Assembly: GCA_945861275.1 (NCBI GenBank)
Contig: CAMATZ010000018.1
Span: 1 to 64,000, forward strand
Source of the DNA: Bordetella parapertussis
Lineage (GTDB): Bacteria; Pseudomonadota; Gammaproteobacteria; Burkholderiales; SG8-41
Direction of reading: 5' to 3'
Length of the DNA stretch: 64,000 nucleotides
The notes beneath the pieces were generated by a model. The model had not been told where the DNA came from. It ran no database searches and worked only from the letters and a program-made list of their open reading frames with translations. The translations under genes and the position numbers were made by a program. Positions 36,910 to 45,347 of the stretch are shown here, in pieces (the stretch's first letter is position 1; the number at the start of each line of letters is the position of its first letter).

Positions 36910-37602
36910 ATGCTCTACGAATTGCGTCGCTACGATGTGGCCCCCGGCAAACTGCCGGCACTGCTCGACCGCTTTGGCAGCTTCACCGTCCATAAGTGGA
37001 AGGCGTTCGGCTTTCGCCTGATTGGTTTCTGGACGCCCATGCTGGGCGAGAAGAGTAACCAGATCGTCTACATCTGGGGCTGGGAGAGCTATGAAGAGCG
37101 CGCCAGGAAGAACGCCGTGTGGCGCGCCGACCCTGAGCGCATCCAGAAGTGGACGGAGACCGAGAAGGACGGCCCGCTGGTGAACCGCGTCTACAACCAG
37201 CTGATGGAACCGACCGCGTACTCGCAGCTCGACAAGGGTGAAGCTTACGGGCCGGACGCCTCCACCCGCGACCCGTACTTCTTCGAACTGCGCGAGTATC
37301 AGGCGATGCCGCAGAAAATCATCAACATCACCGATCGCTTTGGCGGTTTTACCTGCCAGGCGTTCAAAAAGCACGGTTTCCGGCAGGTGGGCTACTGGCA
37401 AAACCGCATCGGCGGCAACGATCACCAGCTCATTTACATGCTGGCGTGGGAGAACATGAACGAGCGCGTGGCCAAGTTTGACACGTTCGCCAAGGACCCC
37501 GACCGCGCCCGCGTGTTCGGCGAGAGCGAGAAGAACGGCCCCATCGTGCAACAGGTGACCACCACCATTCTGCGGCCCACTGCCTTTTCGCCGATGAAGT
37601 AA
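36910..37602 (+). CDS. NIPSNAP-family protein, two domains
   Basis: The 230-residue protein consists of two NIPSNAP (dimeric alpha/beta barrel) domains. The first is MLYELRRYDVAPGKLPALLD with GFWTPMLGEKSNQIVYIWGW and ERARKNAVWRADPE. The second is YFFELREYQAMPQKIINITD with GYWQNRIGGNDHQLIYMLAW. NIPSNAP domains occur in catabolic gene clusters and are presumed ligand-binding or enzymatic, without a proven reaction in most bacteria. ATG 36910 is preferred to GTG 36898. A Bug gene starts two bases after its stop. Confidence 0.9.
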   Translation: MLYELRRYDVAPGKLPALLDRFGSFTVHKWKAFGFRLIGFWTPMLGEKSNQIVYIWGWESYEERARKNAVWRADPERIQKWTETEKDGPLVNRVYNQLMEPTAYSQLDKGEAYGPDASTRDPYFFELREYQAMPQKIINITDRFGGFTCQAFKKHGFRQVGYWQNRIGGNDHQLIYMLAWENMNERVAKFDTFAKDPDRARVFGESEKNGPIVQQVTTTILRPTAFSPMK

Positions 37603-37604
37603 GG

Positions 37605-38594
37605 ATGAATTCGATACCTACCCGTAATGCTGCTGCGCTGTTGTTGCTTGCGCTGCTGTGCAACGGCGTGCTGGCGCAAACTGCTGCGCCCGGCGCCGCC
37701 TATCCGGTCAAACCGATACGCCTGGTCGTGGCATTTCCCCCCGGTGCTTCGAGCGACATCGTGGGCCGCATGTTGGGGCAGAAAATCTCCGAGCCACTGG
37801 GTCAGCAGGTGGTGGCGGATAATCGCGCCGGCGCGGGAGGAAATCTGGGGATAGCGGTCGCAGCGAAGTCTGCGCCCGATGGCTACACGATCGTGCTCGC
37901 CACCTCGAGCATAGCTGTCAGTCCCGCGCTGTATTTGAACCCCGGCTATGACGCGGTCAAGGATCTCGCGCCGGTCGCGCGGCTGACTTCTATCCCGAAC
38001 ATCCTGATCGTGCACCCTTCGGTGCCGGCAAAGACGTTGCGCCAGTTCATCAACCTGGCGCGCGCGTCTCCCGGCAAACTCAACTTCGGTTCAGGTGGCG
38101 CTGGCACCACCAACCATCTCGCCAACGAACTTCTCAAATACCTGGAAAAAATCAACATCGTGCATGTCCCCTATAAGGGTGTGACGCAGGCGATGACGGC
38201 GATGATGGGCGGCGAGGTGGACGAGGTGGTGATGCCTGTCACCACGGCGATAGCGCAGGTGCGGGCCGGCAAGGTGCGTGCGCTGGCGGTGCTCAGCGAG
38301 CGGCGCATCACAACGCTTCCCGACGTGCCGACCGCGAAAGAGGCCGGCGTCGACGGCTTCGTCATGCCGGTGTGGTACGGCATGTTCGCGCCCGCGACAA
38401 CGCCGCGCGATATTGTGTCGCGGCTGCACCGGGAATTGGTGAGGGCGCTGGAGGCGCCGGACATACGCGAGCGGCTCGCGGCGCTGGACGTCGAGCCCTG
38501 GCCAGGAACACCTGAGCAGCTGGCGGAATTGCTGCGCGCGGATATGGCGCGTTTCGGGGCTATCGTACGCAGCGCGGGCTTGCCGCGGCAATGA
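37605..38594 (+). CDS. Bug-family TTT solute-binding protein
   Basis: The 329-residue receptor has the signal peptide NAAALLLLALLCNGVLAQ, IRLVVAFPPGASSDIVGRML, VVADNRAGAGGNLGIAVAAK, SAPDGYTIVLATSS and INIVHVPYKGVTQAMTAMMG. The ligand loop is PPGASSD instead of PPGGGTD. The gene starts almost on the NIPSNAP stop, which points to translational coupling and a joint role. It converges on a further Bug gene. Confidence 0.9.
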   Translation: MNSIPTRNAAALLLLALLCNGVLAQTAAPGAAYPVKPIRLVVAFPPGASSDIVGRMLGQKISEPLGQQVVADNRAGAGGNLGIAVAAKSAPDGYTIVLATSSIAVSPALYLNPGYDAVKDLAPVARLTSIPNILIVHPSVPAKTLRQFINLARASPGKLNFGSGGAGTTNHLANELLKYLEKINIVHVPYKGVTQAMTAMMGGEVDEVVMPVTTAIAQVRAGKVRALAVLSERRITTLPDVPTAKEAGVDGFVMPVWYGMFAPATTPRDIVSRLHRELVRALEAPDIRERLAALDVEPWPGTPEQLAELLRADMARFGAIVRSAGLPRQ

Positions 38595-38657
38595 GCGGAC
38601 GCACAGATTCACTCGCGTGATTCCAGAAAATTAATTGCACGTCTGCAATTCTCCGGT

Positions 38658-39668
38658 TCAGGGTTTTATGCCGGACTCGCGGACCACTTTACGCCATAGT
38701 TCCAATTCGATCTTGAGCACGCGCGCGAGCTCCTGCGGCGAACTCGCCAGGATTTCCGTGGCCTGTGCTTCCGCGCGGCGCGCGAACTCCGGGCGCTGCA
38801 GGCCGCGTTTGGCCTCGGCACTGAGTTTCTCGACCAGCGCCATGGGCGTGCCTGCTGGCGCGAACAGGCCGAACCATCCGGTGACTTCATAACCCGGTAA
38901 TCCGCTTTCGGCCGTTGTTGGCAGATCGGGGACTGCCTTGTTGCGCCGTGGCGAAGTTATGGCCAGGGCGCGCAGGTGGCCGGCGGCGACCAGCGGCAGG
39001 GCGGAAATGGCCGCGCCGAGCATCCAGTTCACGTCGCCGCTGATCACGGCCGGATAAGCGTCAGCCACCCCCTTGTAAGGTATGCCGAGCATGGTGGTGC
39101 CGGACAGCGAGGGTAGCAGCGCGGATCCCAGGTGCGTGATACTGCCGATGCCGGAATTGGCGTAGCTCACTGCGCCCGGTTTTAGTTTGGCGAGTGCGAT
39201 CAGTTCTTTTATCGATGCGACCGGCAGTGACGGCGTTACCACGACAATATACGGCGTGGAGGTCAGGTTGCTCACCGGTTGGAAGGAGCCGATCGGATCA
39301 TAATTCACCGCACGAAAAGCGGCATTGGTGGCGATGCCGTTGCTGGTTACTAACAGCGTGTAGCCGTCCGCGGCGGATTTTGCCACCAGCTCGATGCCTA
39401 TGGCGCCGCCGGCGCCGGTGCGGTTATCAACCACAAACGGCTGATTGAATACCGAGTAGAGGTGCTGAGCTACCACGCGCGCGGTGGTATCCACCCCGCC
39501 GCCTGCGGTGACGTTGACGACAATACGCACTGGCCGCACGGGATAGGCCTGTGCGGGGCCTGTCGAAGCGGGCTGCGCCAGTGCGGGCAGGCTGGCGGCC
39601 AGCAGCAGGGCGGAAAATGCCGTGACTGCTGCGTTACCAAGCAGGCGACTGGATTTGCATGCATGCAT
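38658..39668 (-). CDS. Bug-family TTT solute-binding protein
   Basis: The 336-residue receptor has a signal peptide ending LLAASLPALAQPA. Its ligand loop reads VRIVVNVTAGGGVDTTARVV, where the usual PYPPGG is replaced by NVTAGG, the most divergent loop of the eight. FVVDNRTGAGGAIGIELVAK, SAADGYTLLVTS and TMLGIPYKGVADAYPAVISG are typical. GAAGGA precedes ATG 39668. It is divergent from the FMN-dependent hydroxyacid dehydrogenase, which could use the imported 2-hydroxyacid. Confidence 0.9.
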   Translation of the reverse strand: MHACKSSRLLGNAAVTAFSALLLAASLPALAQPASTGPAQAYPVRPVRIVVNVTAGGGVDTTARVVAQHLYSVFNQPFVVDNRTGAGGAIGIELVAKSAADGYTLLVTSNGIATNAAFRAVNYDPIGSFQPVSNLTSTPYIVVVTPSLPVASIKELIALAKLKPGAVSYANSGIGSITHLGSALLPSLSGTTMLGIPYKGVADAYPAVISGDVNWMLGAAISALPLVAAGHLRALAITSPRRNKAVPDLPTTAESGLPGYEVTGWFGLFAPAGTPMALVEKLSAEAKRGLQRPEFARRAEAQATEILASSPQELARVLKIELELWRKVVRESGIKP

Positions 39669-39855
39669 CTTTTTTCCTTCGCTATTCGGTGTGAAGCACG
39701 CCATTGGCATTTACAGATTCCCGCGTGCGGCGCCGATGGGACCGGCCGCAGCCGTTGGTTGGACTATTGTATGATCATTGGCAGTGCGGCGCTTTGCGCT
39801 ATGCGTTCGAGTAGAATTGCAAGTATCGACTGACATTCAGGGACGAGATTAAATT

Positions 39856-41055
39856 ATGAGCGATACCGCTACACAAAAAAACAAGATAGCCACGACGCCA
39901 CACCATCTCAGGCACATGCTGTGCCTTGATGATTTTGAAGCGCCCGCGCGCCGTTTCCTGCCGCGTCCCATCTTCGGCTACATTTCGGGCGGCGTGGAGA
40001 CCGATGCATCGCTCAGCGGCAACCGCGCTGCCTTCAGCGAGTACGAGTTTTTGCCGCGGGTGCTGGTCAATACCAAGGCGCGCCACCAGAAGACGACGCT
40101 GCTCGGACGCACTTACGATCTGCCGTTTGGATTTCCGCCGATGGGCTCCACGGCGCTCGCCGCCTACCGCGGTGATGAAGCCCTCGCCAAGGTCGCGGCG
40201 GAACTCAATACGGTGATGATCCAGAGCGGCGCGTCACTGATACCGATGGAGCGGCTCAAAGCCGTCGGACCGACCGCGTGGTTCCAGGCGTATCTGCCCG
40301 GCGAGCCCGACATCATCACGCCGCTGGTGGAGCGCGCGCAGCAGACCGGTTTCGAAGTGCTGGTGCTCACGGTGGACGTGCAAATGGCCGCAAACCGCGA
40401 GAACAACGTTCGCACCGGCTACAGCTCGCCGCTGAGACCGACGCCACGGCTGGCGTGGGACTGCATGGTGCGGCCGCGCTGGCTGTTCGGCACTTTTACC
40501 CGCACCGTGCTCAACCACGGCATGCCGCACCTCGAAAACATGGGCTTTCCCCGCATACCGATACTCGGCAACATGGAGCGCCCGCGCATGTCGCGCGACG
40601 GCCTAAACTGGGAACACGTGGAACTCATGCGCAAAATCTGGAAGGGCAAGCTGGTGTTAAAGGGCGTGCTCGCGCGCGAGGACGTGCGCATCGCGCGCGA
40701 GAGCGGCGTCGACGGCATCATGGTATCGAACCACGGCGGGCGTCAGCTCGACGGCACGATATCGCCATTGCGCGCGTTGCCGGGCGCAGTCGCTGAAGCC
40801 GGCGGCATGGCGATCATGATGGACAGCGGCATTCGCCGTGGCAGTGACGTGCTCAAGGCGCTCGCGCTGGGCGCGCATTTTGTCTTTGTCGGCCGACCAT
40901 TCCTTTACGCGGCCGCGATTGCGGGCGAAGCCGGCGTGCGCCACGCCGCCAACCTGCTGCGGGAGGAGATCAGCCGTAACATGGCGATGCTGGGTGTCTC
41001 ATCTGTTGCCGAAATGAAGCGCGAATTGATTGTTTCGAGCCGCGGGCCGATTTAG
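39856..41055 (+). CDS. FMN-dependent alpha-hydroxyacid dehydrogenase/oxidase
   Basis: The 399-residue TIM-barrel enzyme matches the L-lactate dehydrogenase/glycolate oxidase/mandelate dehydrogenase family. It has RPIFGYISGGVETDASLSGN, FPPMGSTALAAYRGDEALA, VLVLTVDVQMAANRENNVR, KGVLAREDVRIARESGVDG and the active-site histidine block MVSNHGGRQLDGT, then IMMDSGIRRGSDVLKALALG. It oxidises an (S)-2-hydroxyacid to the 2-oxoacid. It heads a run of dehydrogenases (zinc ADH, iron ADH). A decayed piece of a close relative lies at 43651. Confidence 0.93.
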   Translation: MSDTATQKNKIATTPHHLRHMLCLDDFEAPARRFLPRPIFGYISGGVETDASLSGNRAAFSEYEFLPRVLVNTKARHQKTTLLGRTYDLPFGFPPMGSTALAAYRGDEALAKVAAELNTVMIQSGASLIPMERLKAVGPTAWFQAYLPGEPDIITPLVERAQQTGFEVLVLTVDVQMAANRENNVRTGYSSPLRPTPRLAWDCMVRPRWLFGTFTRTVLNHGMPHLENMGFPRIPILGNMERPRMSRDGLNWEHVELMRKIWKGKLVLKGVLAREDVRIARESGVDGIMVSNHGGRQLDGTISPLRALPGAVAEAGGMAIMMDSGIRRGSDVLKALALGAHFVFVGRPFLYAAAIAGEAGVRHAANLLREEISRNMAMLGVSSVAEMKRELIVSSRGPI

Positions 41056-41104
41056 ACCCTAAAGCGTTACGCCGACCCTATTCAAATCTTATGGATTTTC
41101 CCCT

Positions 41105-42253
41105 ATGACGATACGATGCAAAGCCGCCGTTCTGCGCACGATTGCAGCGCCACGGCCCTACGCGCGGTCCAAGCCACTGTCGATCGAGGAAGTCACGCTC
41201 GCACCGCCGAAGTCCGTTGAACTGCTGGTGCGCATCGCCGGCGCGGGGCTTTGTCACTCGGACCTGTCGGTGATAAACGGCGATCGTCCGCGCCCGGTTC
41301 CGCTGGCGTTAGGTCACGAAGGGTCAGGGGAGGTTGTTGAAGTCGGCTCGGCCATCGACGACGTGCGTGTCGGGGATCACGTGGTGTTCCAGTTCTCGGC
41401 GTCCTGCGGCCGTTGCCGGCGTTGTGTCGAGGGGCGGCCGCAGGTGTGCGAGCGCGCGCGTGTTGCAAAGGCGACCAGTGACTTGATGGCGGGTGGAAGC
41501 CGCATCACCAGCCTCAACGGGGAACGTATCGGTCATCATTCGGGATTGTCGTGCATGGCCGAGTACGCAGTGGTCGATCGCGGCAGCGTAGTCGTCGTCG
41601 ATCGCGACGTGCCGCTTGCAGATGCGGCGCTGTTCGGCTGCGCGGTGATGACCGGCGTGGGGGCCGTGATCAATACGGCGCGCATCCGCCCGGGAGATTC
41701 GGTTGCGATCCTTGGCCTGGGCGGGGTGGGACTGAGCGGCGTGCTCGGCGCGCGACTGGCCGGCGCCGAGACGATTATTGCGATTGACCGCGAGCCGGCC
41801 CGGCTGGAAGTTGCGCTCAGCGTTGGCGCGACGCATGCGATATGCGCGCGGGATGCCGACTGCATCGAACAGGTGCGCGATCTCACGGGCGGCGGTGTTG
41901 ACTATGCGTTCGAATTATCAGGCGGTGCCGATGCGATGACCACGGCCTACGGTGTCGTCCAGTACGGCGGAACCGTGGTGATCTGCGGCTTGCCGCCGCT
42001 GACTTCGACCTTCAGCATCAACCAGTGCGATATTGTCGGGCAGGAGAAATCCATACGCGGCAGCTACATGGGATCGTGCGTGCCGGTGCGCGACATACCC
42101 AGATTCATGCGCCTTTACAGCGAGGGCCGCCTGCCGGTTAACCGCTTGATCGACGGCTACATCGGGTTCGACGAGGTGAACGCGGGCTTCGACAAGCTGC
42201 AGGACGTCAAAGCCATACGCCAGATACTCACGCCGCACGGGGTGGGATCTTGA
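41105..42253 (+). CDS. Zinc-dependent alcohol dehydrogenase
   Basis: The 382-residue class III-like MDR enzyme has the catalytic zinc region GAGLCHSDLSVINGDRPRPV and LGHEGSGEVVEVGS, four structural cysteines in SCGRCRRCVEGRPQVCERA, and the NAD site VAILGLGGVGLSGVLGARLAG followed by IIAIDREPAR. It likely converts an alcohol or hydroxyacid derivative to an aldehyde. It follows the FMN dehydrogenase by 49 bases and precedes an iron ADH on the same strand. Confidence 0.93.
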   Translation: MTIRCKAAVLRTIAAPRPYARSKPLSIEEVTLAPPKSVELLVRIAGAGLCHSDLSVINGDRPRPVPLALGHEGSGEVVEVGSAIDDVRVGDHVVFQFSASCGRCRRCVEGRPQVCERARVAKATSDLMAGGSRITSLNGERIGHHSGLSCMAEYAVVDRGSVVVVDRDVPLADAALFGCAVMTGVGAVINTARIRPGDSVAILGLGGVGLSGVLGARLAGAETIIAIDREPARLEVALSVGATHAICARDADCIEQVRDLTGGGVDYAFELSGGADAMTTAYGVVQYGGTVVICGLPPLTSTFSINQCDIVGQEKSIRGSYMGSCVPVRDIPRFMRLYSEGRLPVNRLIDGYIGFDEVNAGFDKLQDVKAIRQILTPHGVGS

Positions 42254-42330
42254 TTTATCCGACTTTCGTGCGGGTCACAGGAGCAAACGAATTGCCGTAT
42301 TTACTGGCAAGTCAAAAGCTACCCTCTTAC

Positions 42331-42442
42331 CGTCATTCCGGCGCAGGCCGGAATCCAGTGCGTTACCCGATCCGAAGTATCTTGATTCGAGATGCTTCGC
42401 ATGATTGCACGTACTGGATTCCAGCATTCGCCGGAATGACGG
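42331..42442. repeat. REP-like composite repeat, copy 3
   Basis: The left hairpin CATTCCGGCGCAGGCCGGAAT and the right pair ATTCCAGCATTCGCCGGAAT flank a spacer with GAGATGCTTCGC, the inverse of the GCGAAGCATCT core seen in copies 1 and 2. It ends just before the ribosome-binding site of the iron ADH. Confidence 0.88.
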
Positions 42443-42455
42443 GATAGGAGCGCGC

Positions 42456-43613
42456 ATGCTGACAGGCACGGTGCAATGGACGGCACAGGAACGCGTGATC
42501 CACGGCACGCCCGTGGCCACAGCCGTGCCCGTGGAAATCGAACGCAGCGGCGCCAGGCGCGTGCTGCTGCTCACCACGCAGTCGCTCACCAACAGCAGGC
42601 TGATCCGCGACGTGACCTCGGCACTCGGCGATCGCTGCGTGGGTCAGTTCGCCGCGATACGCGCGCACTCACCGCGCGAAGCGGTGATCGCCGGCGCTGC
42701 ACTCGCGCGCGAGATTGAAGCGGACCATCTGCTCGCCGTCGGCGGGGGCTCGGTGATCGATGCGACCAAGACCATGTTGCTCGCGTTGTGGCGCGGCGTG
42801 CACGACCTCGACACACTGTCGACGCTGGCAGTCAAGCGTGGCGCGCCGTCGCTGACGCCGCTGGCCTCCGACCGCATGCGTATGACTGCGGTGCCCACCA
42901 CATTGTCCGCCGCCGAATTCAGCAGCGGCGCGGGGATCACCGATGTCCAGCGCAAGGTCAAGCTGTCGTTCTCTCACCCGCTGATGGCGCCCATTGCCGT
43001 GATACTCGATCCGGCAGCGACGCTCGAGACGCCGATGGAACTGATGCTGTCGACCGGCATGCGCGCGATGGATCACGCGGTCGAGCGCTGGTGCTCGATC
43101 CGGCCGCATCCGCTGGCCGACGGCCTGGCACTGCAGGCGATGGCGATGCTCGCCGAGAACCTGCCGGCGATCAAGGCGCACCCCGGCGACCTGGAGCCGC
43201 GCCTGAACTGCCAGCTCGCGGCATGGCTCACGCAGGTGTCTGCCATACCCGGCGTGCCGAACGGCGCGAGCCACGGCATCGGTTACATACTGGGCGGCTA
43301 CGCTGGTGTGCCGCATGGCATAACGTCCTGCATCTCGCTTGCCGCCACGCTTGAATGGAACGAGCCTGTCAATGCCTCGCGTCAACAGACTGTGGCGGAA
43401 AAACTCGGCCGTCCCGGTGCGCGGCCGTGCGACGTGATGCGGGATTTCGTCAGTTCGCTGGGCCTGCCCACACGGCTCGGCGATGTCGGTATCGCAGCAG
43501 ATCGAATTCCCGAGCTCGCGCGGCAATACGACGGCACCGGACCGATTGCCACCAATCCAAGGCCGGTGCGGGGCGCGGACGATGTTGCGGAGATACTCAA
43601 GCTCGCGGTTTGA
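42456..43613 (+). CDS. Iron-containing alcohol dehydrogenase / maleylacetate reductase-like
   Basis: The 385-residue protein has the family's NAD-binding DHLLAVGGGSVIDATKTMLL, PTTLSAAEFSSGAGIT, and metal residues Asp and His in STGMRAMDHAVERWCSI plus two His in NGASHGIGYILGG and AGVPHGITSCI. This pattern fits maleylacetate reductases, which reduce maleylacetate to 3-oxoadipate in aromatic degradation; other iron ADHs remain possible. GGAG lies seven bases before ATG 42456; the in-frame start at 42405 falls inside the repeat. Confidence 0.88.
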   Translation: MLTGTVQWTAQERVIHGTPVATAVPVEIERSGARRVLLLTTQSLTNSRLIRDVTSALGDRCVGQFAAIRAHSPREAVIAGAALAREIEADHLLAVGGGSVIDATKTMLLALWRGVHDLDTLSTLAVKRGAPSLTPLASDRMRMTAVPTTLSAAEFSSGAGITDVQRKVKLSFSHPLMAPIAVILDPAATLETPMELMLSTGMRAMDHAVERWCSIRPHPLADGLALQAMAMLAENLPAIKAHPGDLEPRLNCQLAAWLTQVSAIPGVPNGASHGIGYILGGYAGVPHGITSCISLAATLEWNEPVNASRQQTVAEKLGRPGARPCDVMRDFVSSLGLPTRLGDVGIAADRIPELARQYDGTGPIATNPRPVRGADDVAEILKLAV

Positions 43614-43650
43614 GAGCGAATGCCGTGCTTAGTGGTCTGTACTCGCAAGC

Positions 43651-43731
43651 ATAATCGCGGGCGAAGCCGGCTTGCGGCATGCCGCAAGCTCCTGCGGGAC
43701 GAAATCATTCGCAATTCAGGTGGGGGATAGC
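43651..43731 (+). pseudogene. Decayed C-terminal fragment of an alpha-hydroxyacid dehydrogenase
   Basis: The bases after the iron ADH read IIAGEAGLRHAA in one frame and, after a one-base shift, KLLRDEIIRNSGGG followed by a stop. This matches the AIAGEAGVRHAANLLREEIS segment of the FMN enzyme at 39856. The upstream part is already unreadable (a stop within the former FLYAA region). It is a remnant of a second copy, probably left after duplication and deletion. Confidence 0.7.
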
Positions 43732-43795
43732 AACGCTTCACCCGCCGCCGTGACCAGCTCATCCTGTGTGCTGCGGCTCGTTTAGTCATGTCAGC

Positions 43796-43825
43796 TTGAC
43801 ATTAGATGTTTGATGCATTAGCATC
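43796..43825 (+). promoter_or_regulatory. VapBC promoter and candidate operator
   Basis: TTGACA (43796-43801), a 17-base spacer and TAGCAT (43819-43824) place the transcript start at about 43830-43832, on or next to the ATG, so the message may be leaderless. The palindrome GATGCATTAGCATC (43812-43825) overlaps the -10 box, a typical position for antitoxin autorepression. Confidence 0.6.
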
Positions 43826-43831
43826 TGATGT

Positions 43832-44074
43832 ATGCGAACCACGCTCGATATCGCAAACGATGTGCTCAGCGCCGCCAAGGAGCGCGCGCGCCGCGAGAAA
43901 AAAACCACCGGCGATGTCATTTCGGAACTCGCCCGCTACGCATTGAACGCGCCGCCAGAAACGCCAACAGCGCGGGCGCCGAAGGCGGTCTACGGCTTGC
44001 GCCCTTTCCCGAAACGCGGCGGCGTTGTCACCAACGAACTGATCGACAAGTTGCGCGAAGACGACGTCTACTGA
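43832..44074 (+). CDS. vapB: VapB-type antitoxin
   Basis: The 80-residue protein begins MRTTLDIANDVLSAAKERAR, a ribbon-helix-helix style DNA-binding start (strand RTTLDI, helix ANDVLSAAKERA). It has GDVISELARYAL as the second helix, and a C-terminal tail (LRPFPKRGGVVTNELIDKLR) that would wrap the toxin. The stop overlaps the toxin ATG (TGATG), usual for type II toxin-antitoxin pairs. It should bind the palindrome at its own -10 box. Confidence 0.85.
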   Translation: MRTTLDIANDVLSAAKERARREKKTTGDVISELARYALNAPPETPTARAPKAVYGLRPFPKRGGVVTNELIDKLREDDVY

Positions 44075-44502
44075 TGCGCGCGCTGCTGGACGTCAATGTA
44101 CTGATCGCGCTGTTGGACGCAGATCATTCGCTGCATGCACGCGCCACCCATTGGTTCGCCGGCCATGCCCGGAGCGGCTGGGCGTCGTGTCCGATTACGC
44201 AAAACGGCTGTATTCGCATCATGTCACACCCGAGCTATCCGAACGCGTTGTCCGTGCGGGCAGTCATCGAACGGCTTATGCAGGCGAGCGCAAGCGCCTT
44301 CCATGAGTTTTGGCCCGACGACGTCAGCCTGCTCGATGCGAAGGTCGCCGATTCTGCCCGCATTCATGGGCCGCGCCAGCTCACTGATGTCTACTTGCTC
44401 GCACTCGCCGTGCGGCATAACGGGCAGTTCGTCACATTCGATGCGTCGGTTTCCGTCGACGCTATCAGGAGCGCCGGGAAGCGGCATCTGCTGACCCTCT
44501 AG
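44074..44502 (+). CDS. vapC: VapC-type PIN-domain toxin
   Basis: The 142-residue PIN-domain ribonuclease has its acidic residues in RALLDVNVLIALLDADH, the central Glu in SVRAVIERLMQ, and the late Asp in GPRQLTDVYLLALAV and GQFVTFDASV. VapC toxins cleave tRNA or rRNA when the antitoxin is degraded. The length and TQNGCIRIMSHPSYPN segment match the TA-system VapC/FitB-like subfamily. Its target is unknown. It is co-translated with the antitoxin. Confidence 0.9.
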   Translation: MRALLDVNVLIALLDADHSLHARATHWFAGHARSGWASCPITQNGCIRIMSHPSYPNALSVRAVIERLMQASASAFHEFWPDDVSLLDAKVADSARIHGPRQLTDVYLLALAVRHNGQFVTFDASVSVDAIRSAGKRHLLTL

Positions 44503-44551
44503 CTGGGCGCTGCGCAAACTAATATGCATAACTAATGCCGGCGGTTTACAA

Positions 44552-45347
44552 ATGTCCGCGCCTGAATGTTTCGGCTCAAATTCAGTATCCGTGATTGTCG
44601 ATGACCGCGAAAGCGGCAGCGGTGTGCTGAAAGCATTGCGTGATCTCGAAGACGTCACGGTTGCGGTGCAGCGTTTGCCGCTGGGCGAGTATCTGGTAGA
44701 TGGTCGAATACTGTTCGAACGCAAATCCCTGCTTGATCTCGCCGAGTCGATCAAAGATGGCCGTTTGTTCAAAACAGGCATGCAGACTTGCGGCATCGCC
44801 GATAAAAACAGTCATCCTGCTCGAAGGGACTTCAGTCGACATCGCAACCAGTGGTATGCGTCGCGAAGCAATCCAGGGCGCACTGATCACGCTCAGCGTG
44901 ATTCTCGGAATTCCCCTGTTGCGATCAGTAAGCCCTGAAGAATCGGCTCGTCTAATGCTCTATGCGGCGCGGCAGATTCAGACCGTCGTATCCGGGGCAA
45001 TTCCGCGCAAAGGCGCAAGGCCCAGGGGCAAGTGGGGACTTCAACTCTACATCCTGCAAGGATTGCCGGGCATCGGCCCGGCCCGGGCACGGCATCTACT
45101 GGCGAGATTTGGCTCCATTGAAAACGTGTTGCACGCTCAAGTCGATGATCTCAGCGCGTTGCCGGGCATCGGCCCGGCTACTGCACGGCGCATTCGCTGG
45201 GTGGTGAGCGAACCGCGTTCGGCGTATGGCGTAGAAAAGCGGTGTTGCGCGTTCAAAGAATTGACAAGCCTCCGCAGCAGGTCTAGTCTTTTAACCTCGG
45301 GTTTCATCATCACTTTTCCACCACCACTTCTTGGGAGAACAGTATGA
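44552..45347 (+). pseudogene. ERCC4-HhH nuclease gene with a one-base frameshift
   Basis: The first frame (from ATG 44552) encodes an ERCC4/XPF-type nuclease core: SVIVDDRESGSGVLKAL, ILFERKSLLDLAESIKDGRLF, with the D and ERK-x-x-x-D catalytic residues. After the AAAA run at 44771-44774 the similarity continues in the next frame: KQACRLAASPIKTVILLEGT, then two helix-hairpin-helix motifs GLPGIGPARARHLLARFG and ALPGIGPATARRI. Removing one A restores a protein of about 265 residues. It is either a pseudogene, a sequencing error or a slippery site. The frame ends over the next gene's start (ATGA at 45344). Confidence 0.85.

Noticed and set aside
43828-44073. Upstream in-frame extension of the VapC toxin through the antitoxin gene
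   Set aside because: The toxin's PIN domain begins at ATG 44074; the upstream part is the antitoxin gene read in another frame.
44771-44774. Programmed frameshift in the ERCC4 gene as the preferred explanation
   Set aside because: The AAAA run is short and lacks a typical slippery heptamer or a clear stimulatory structure, so decay or sequence error is more likely; kept only as an alternative.
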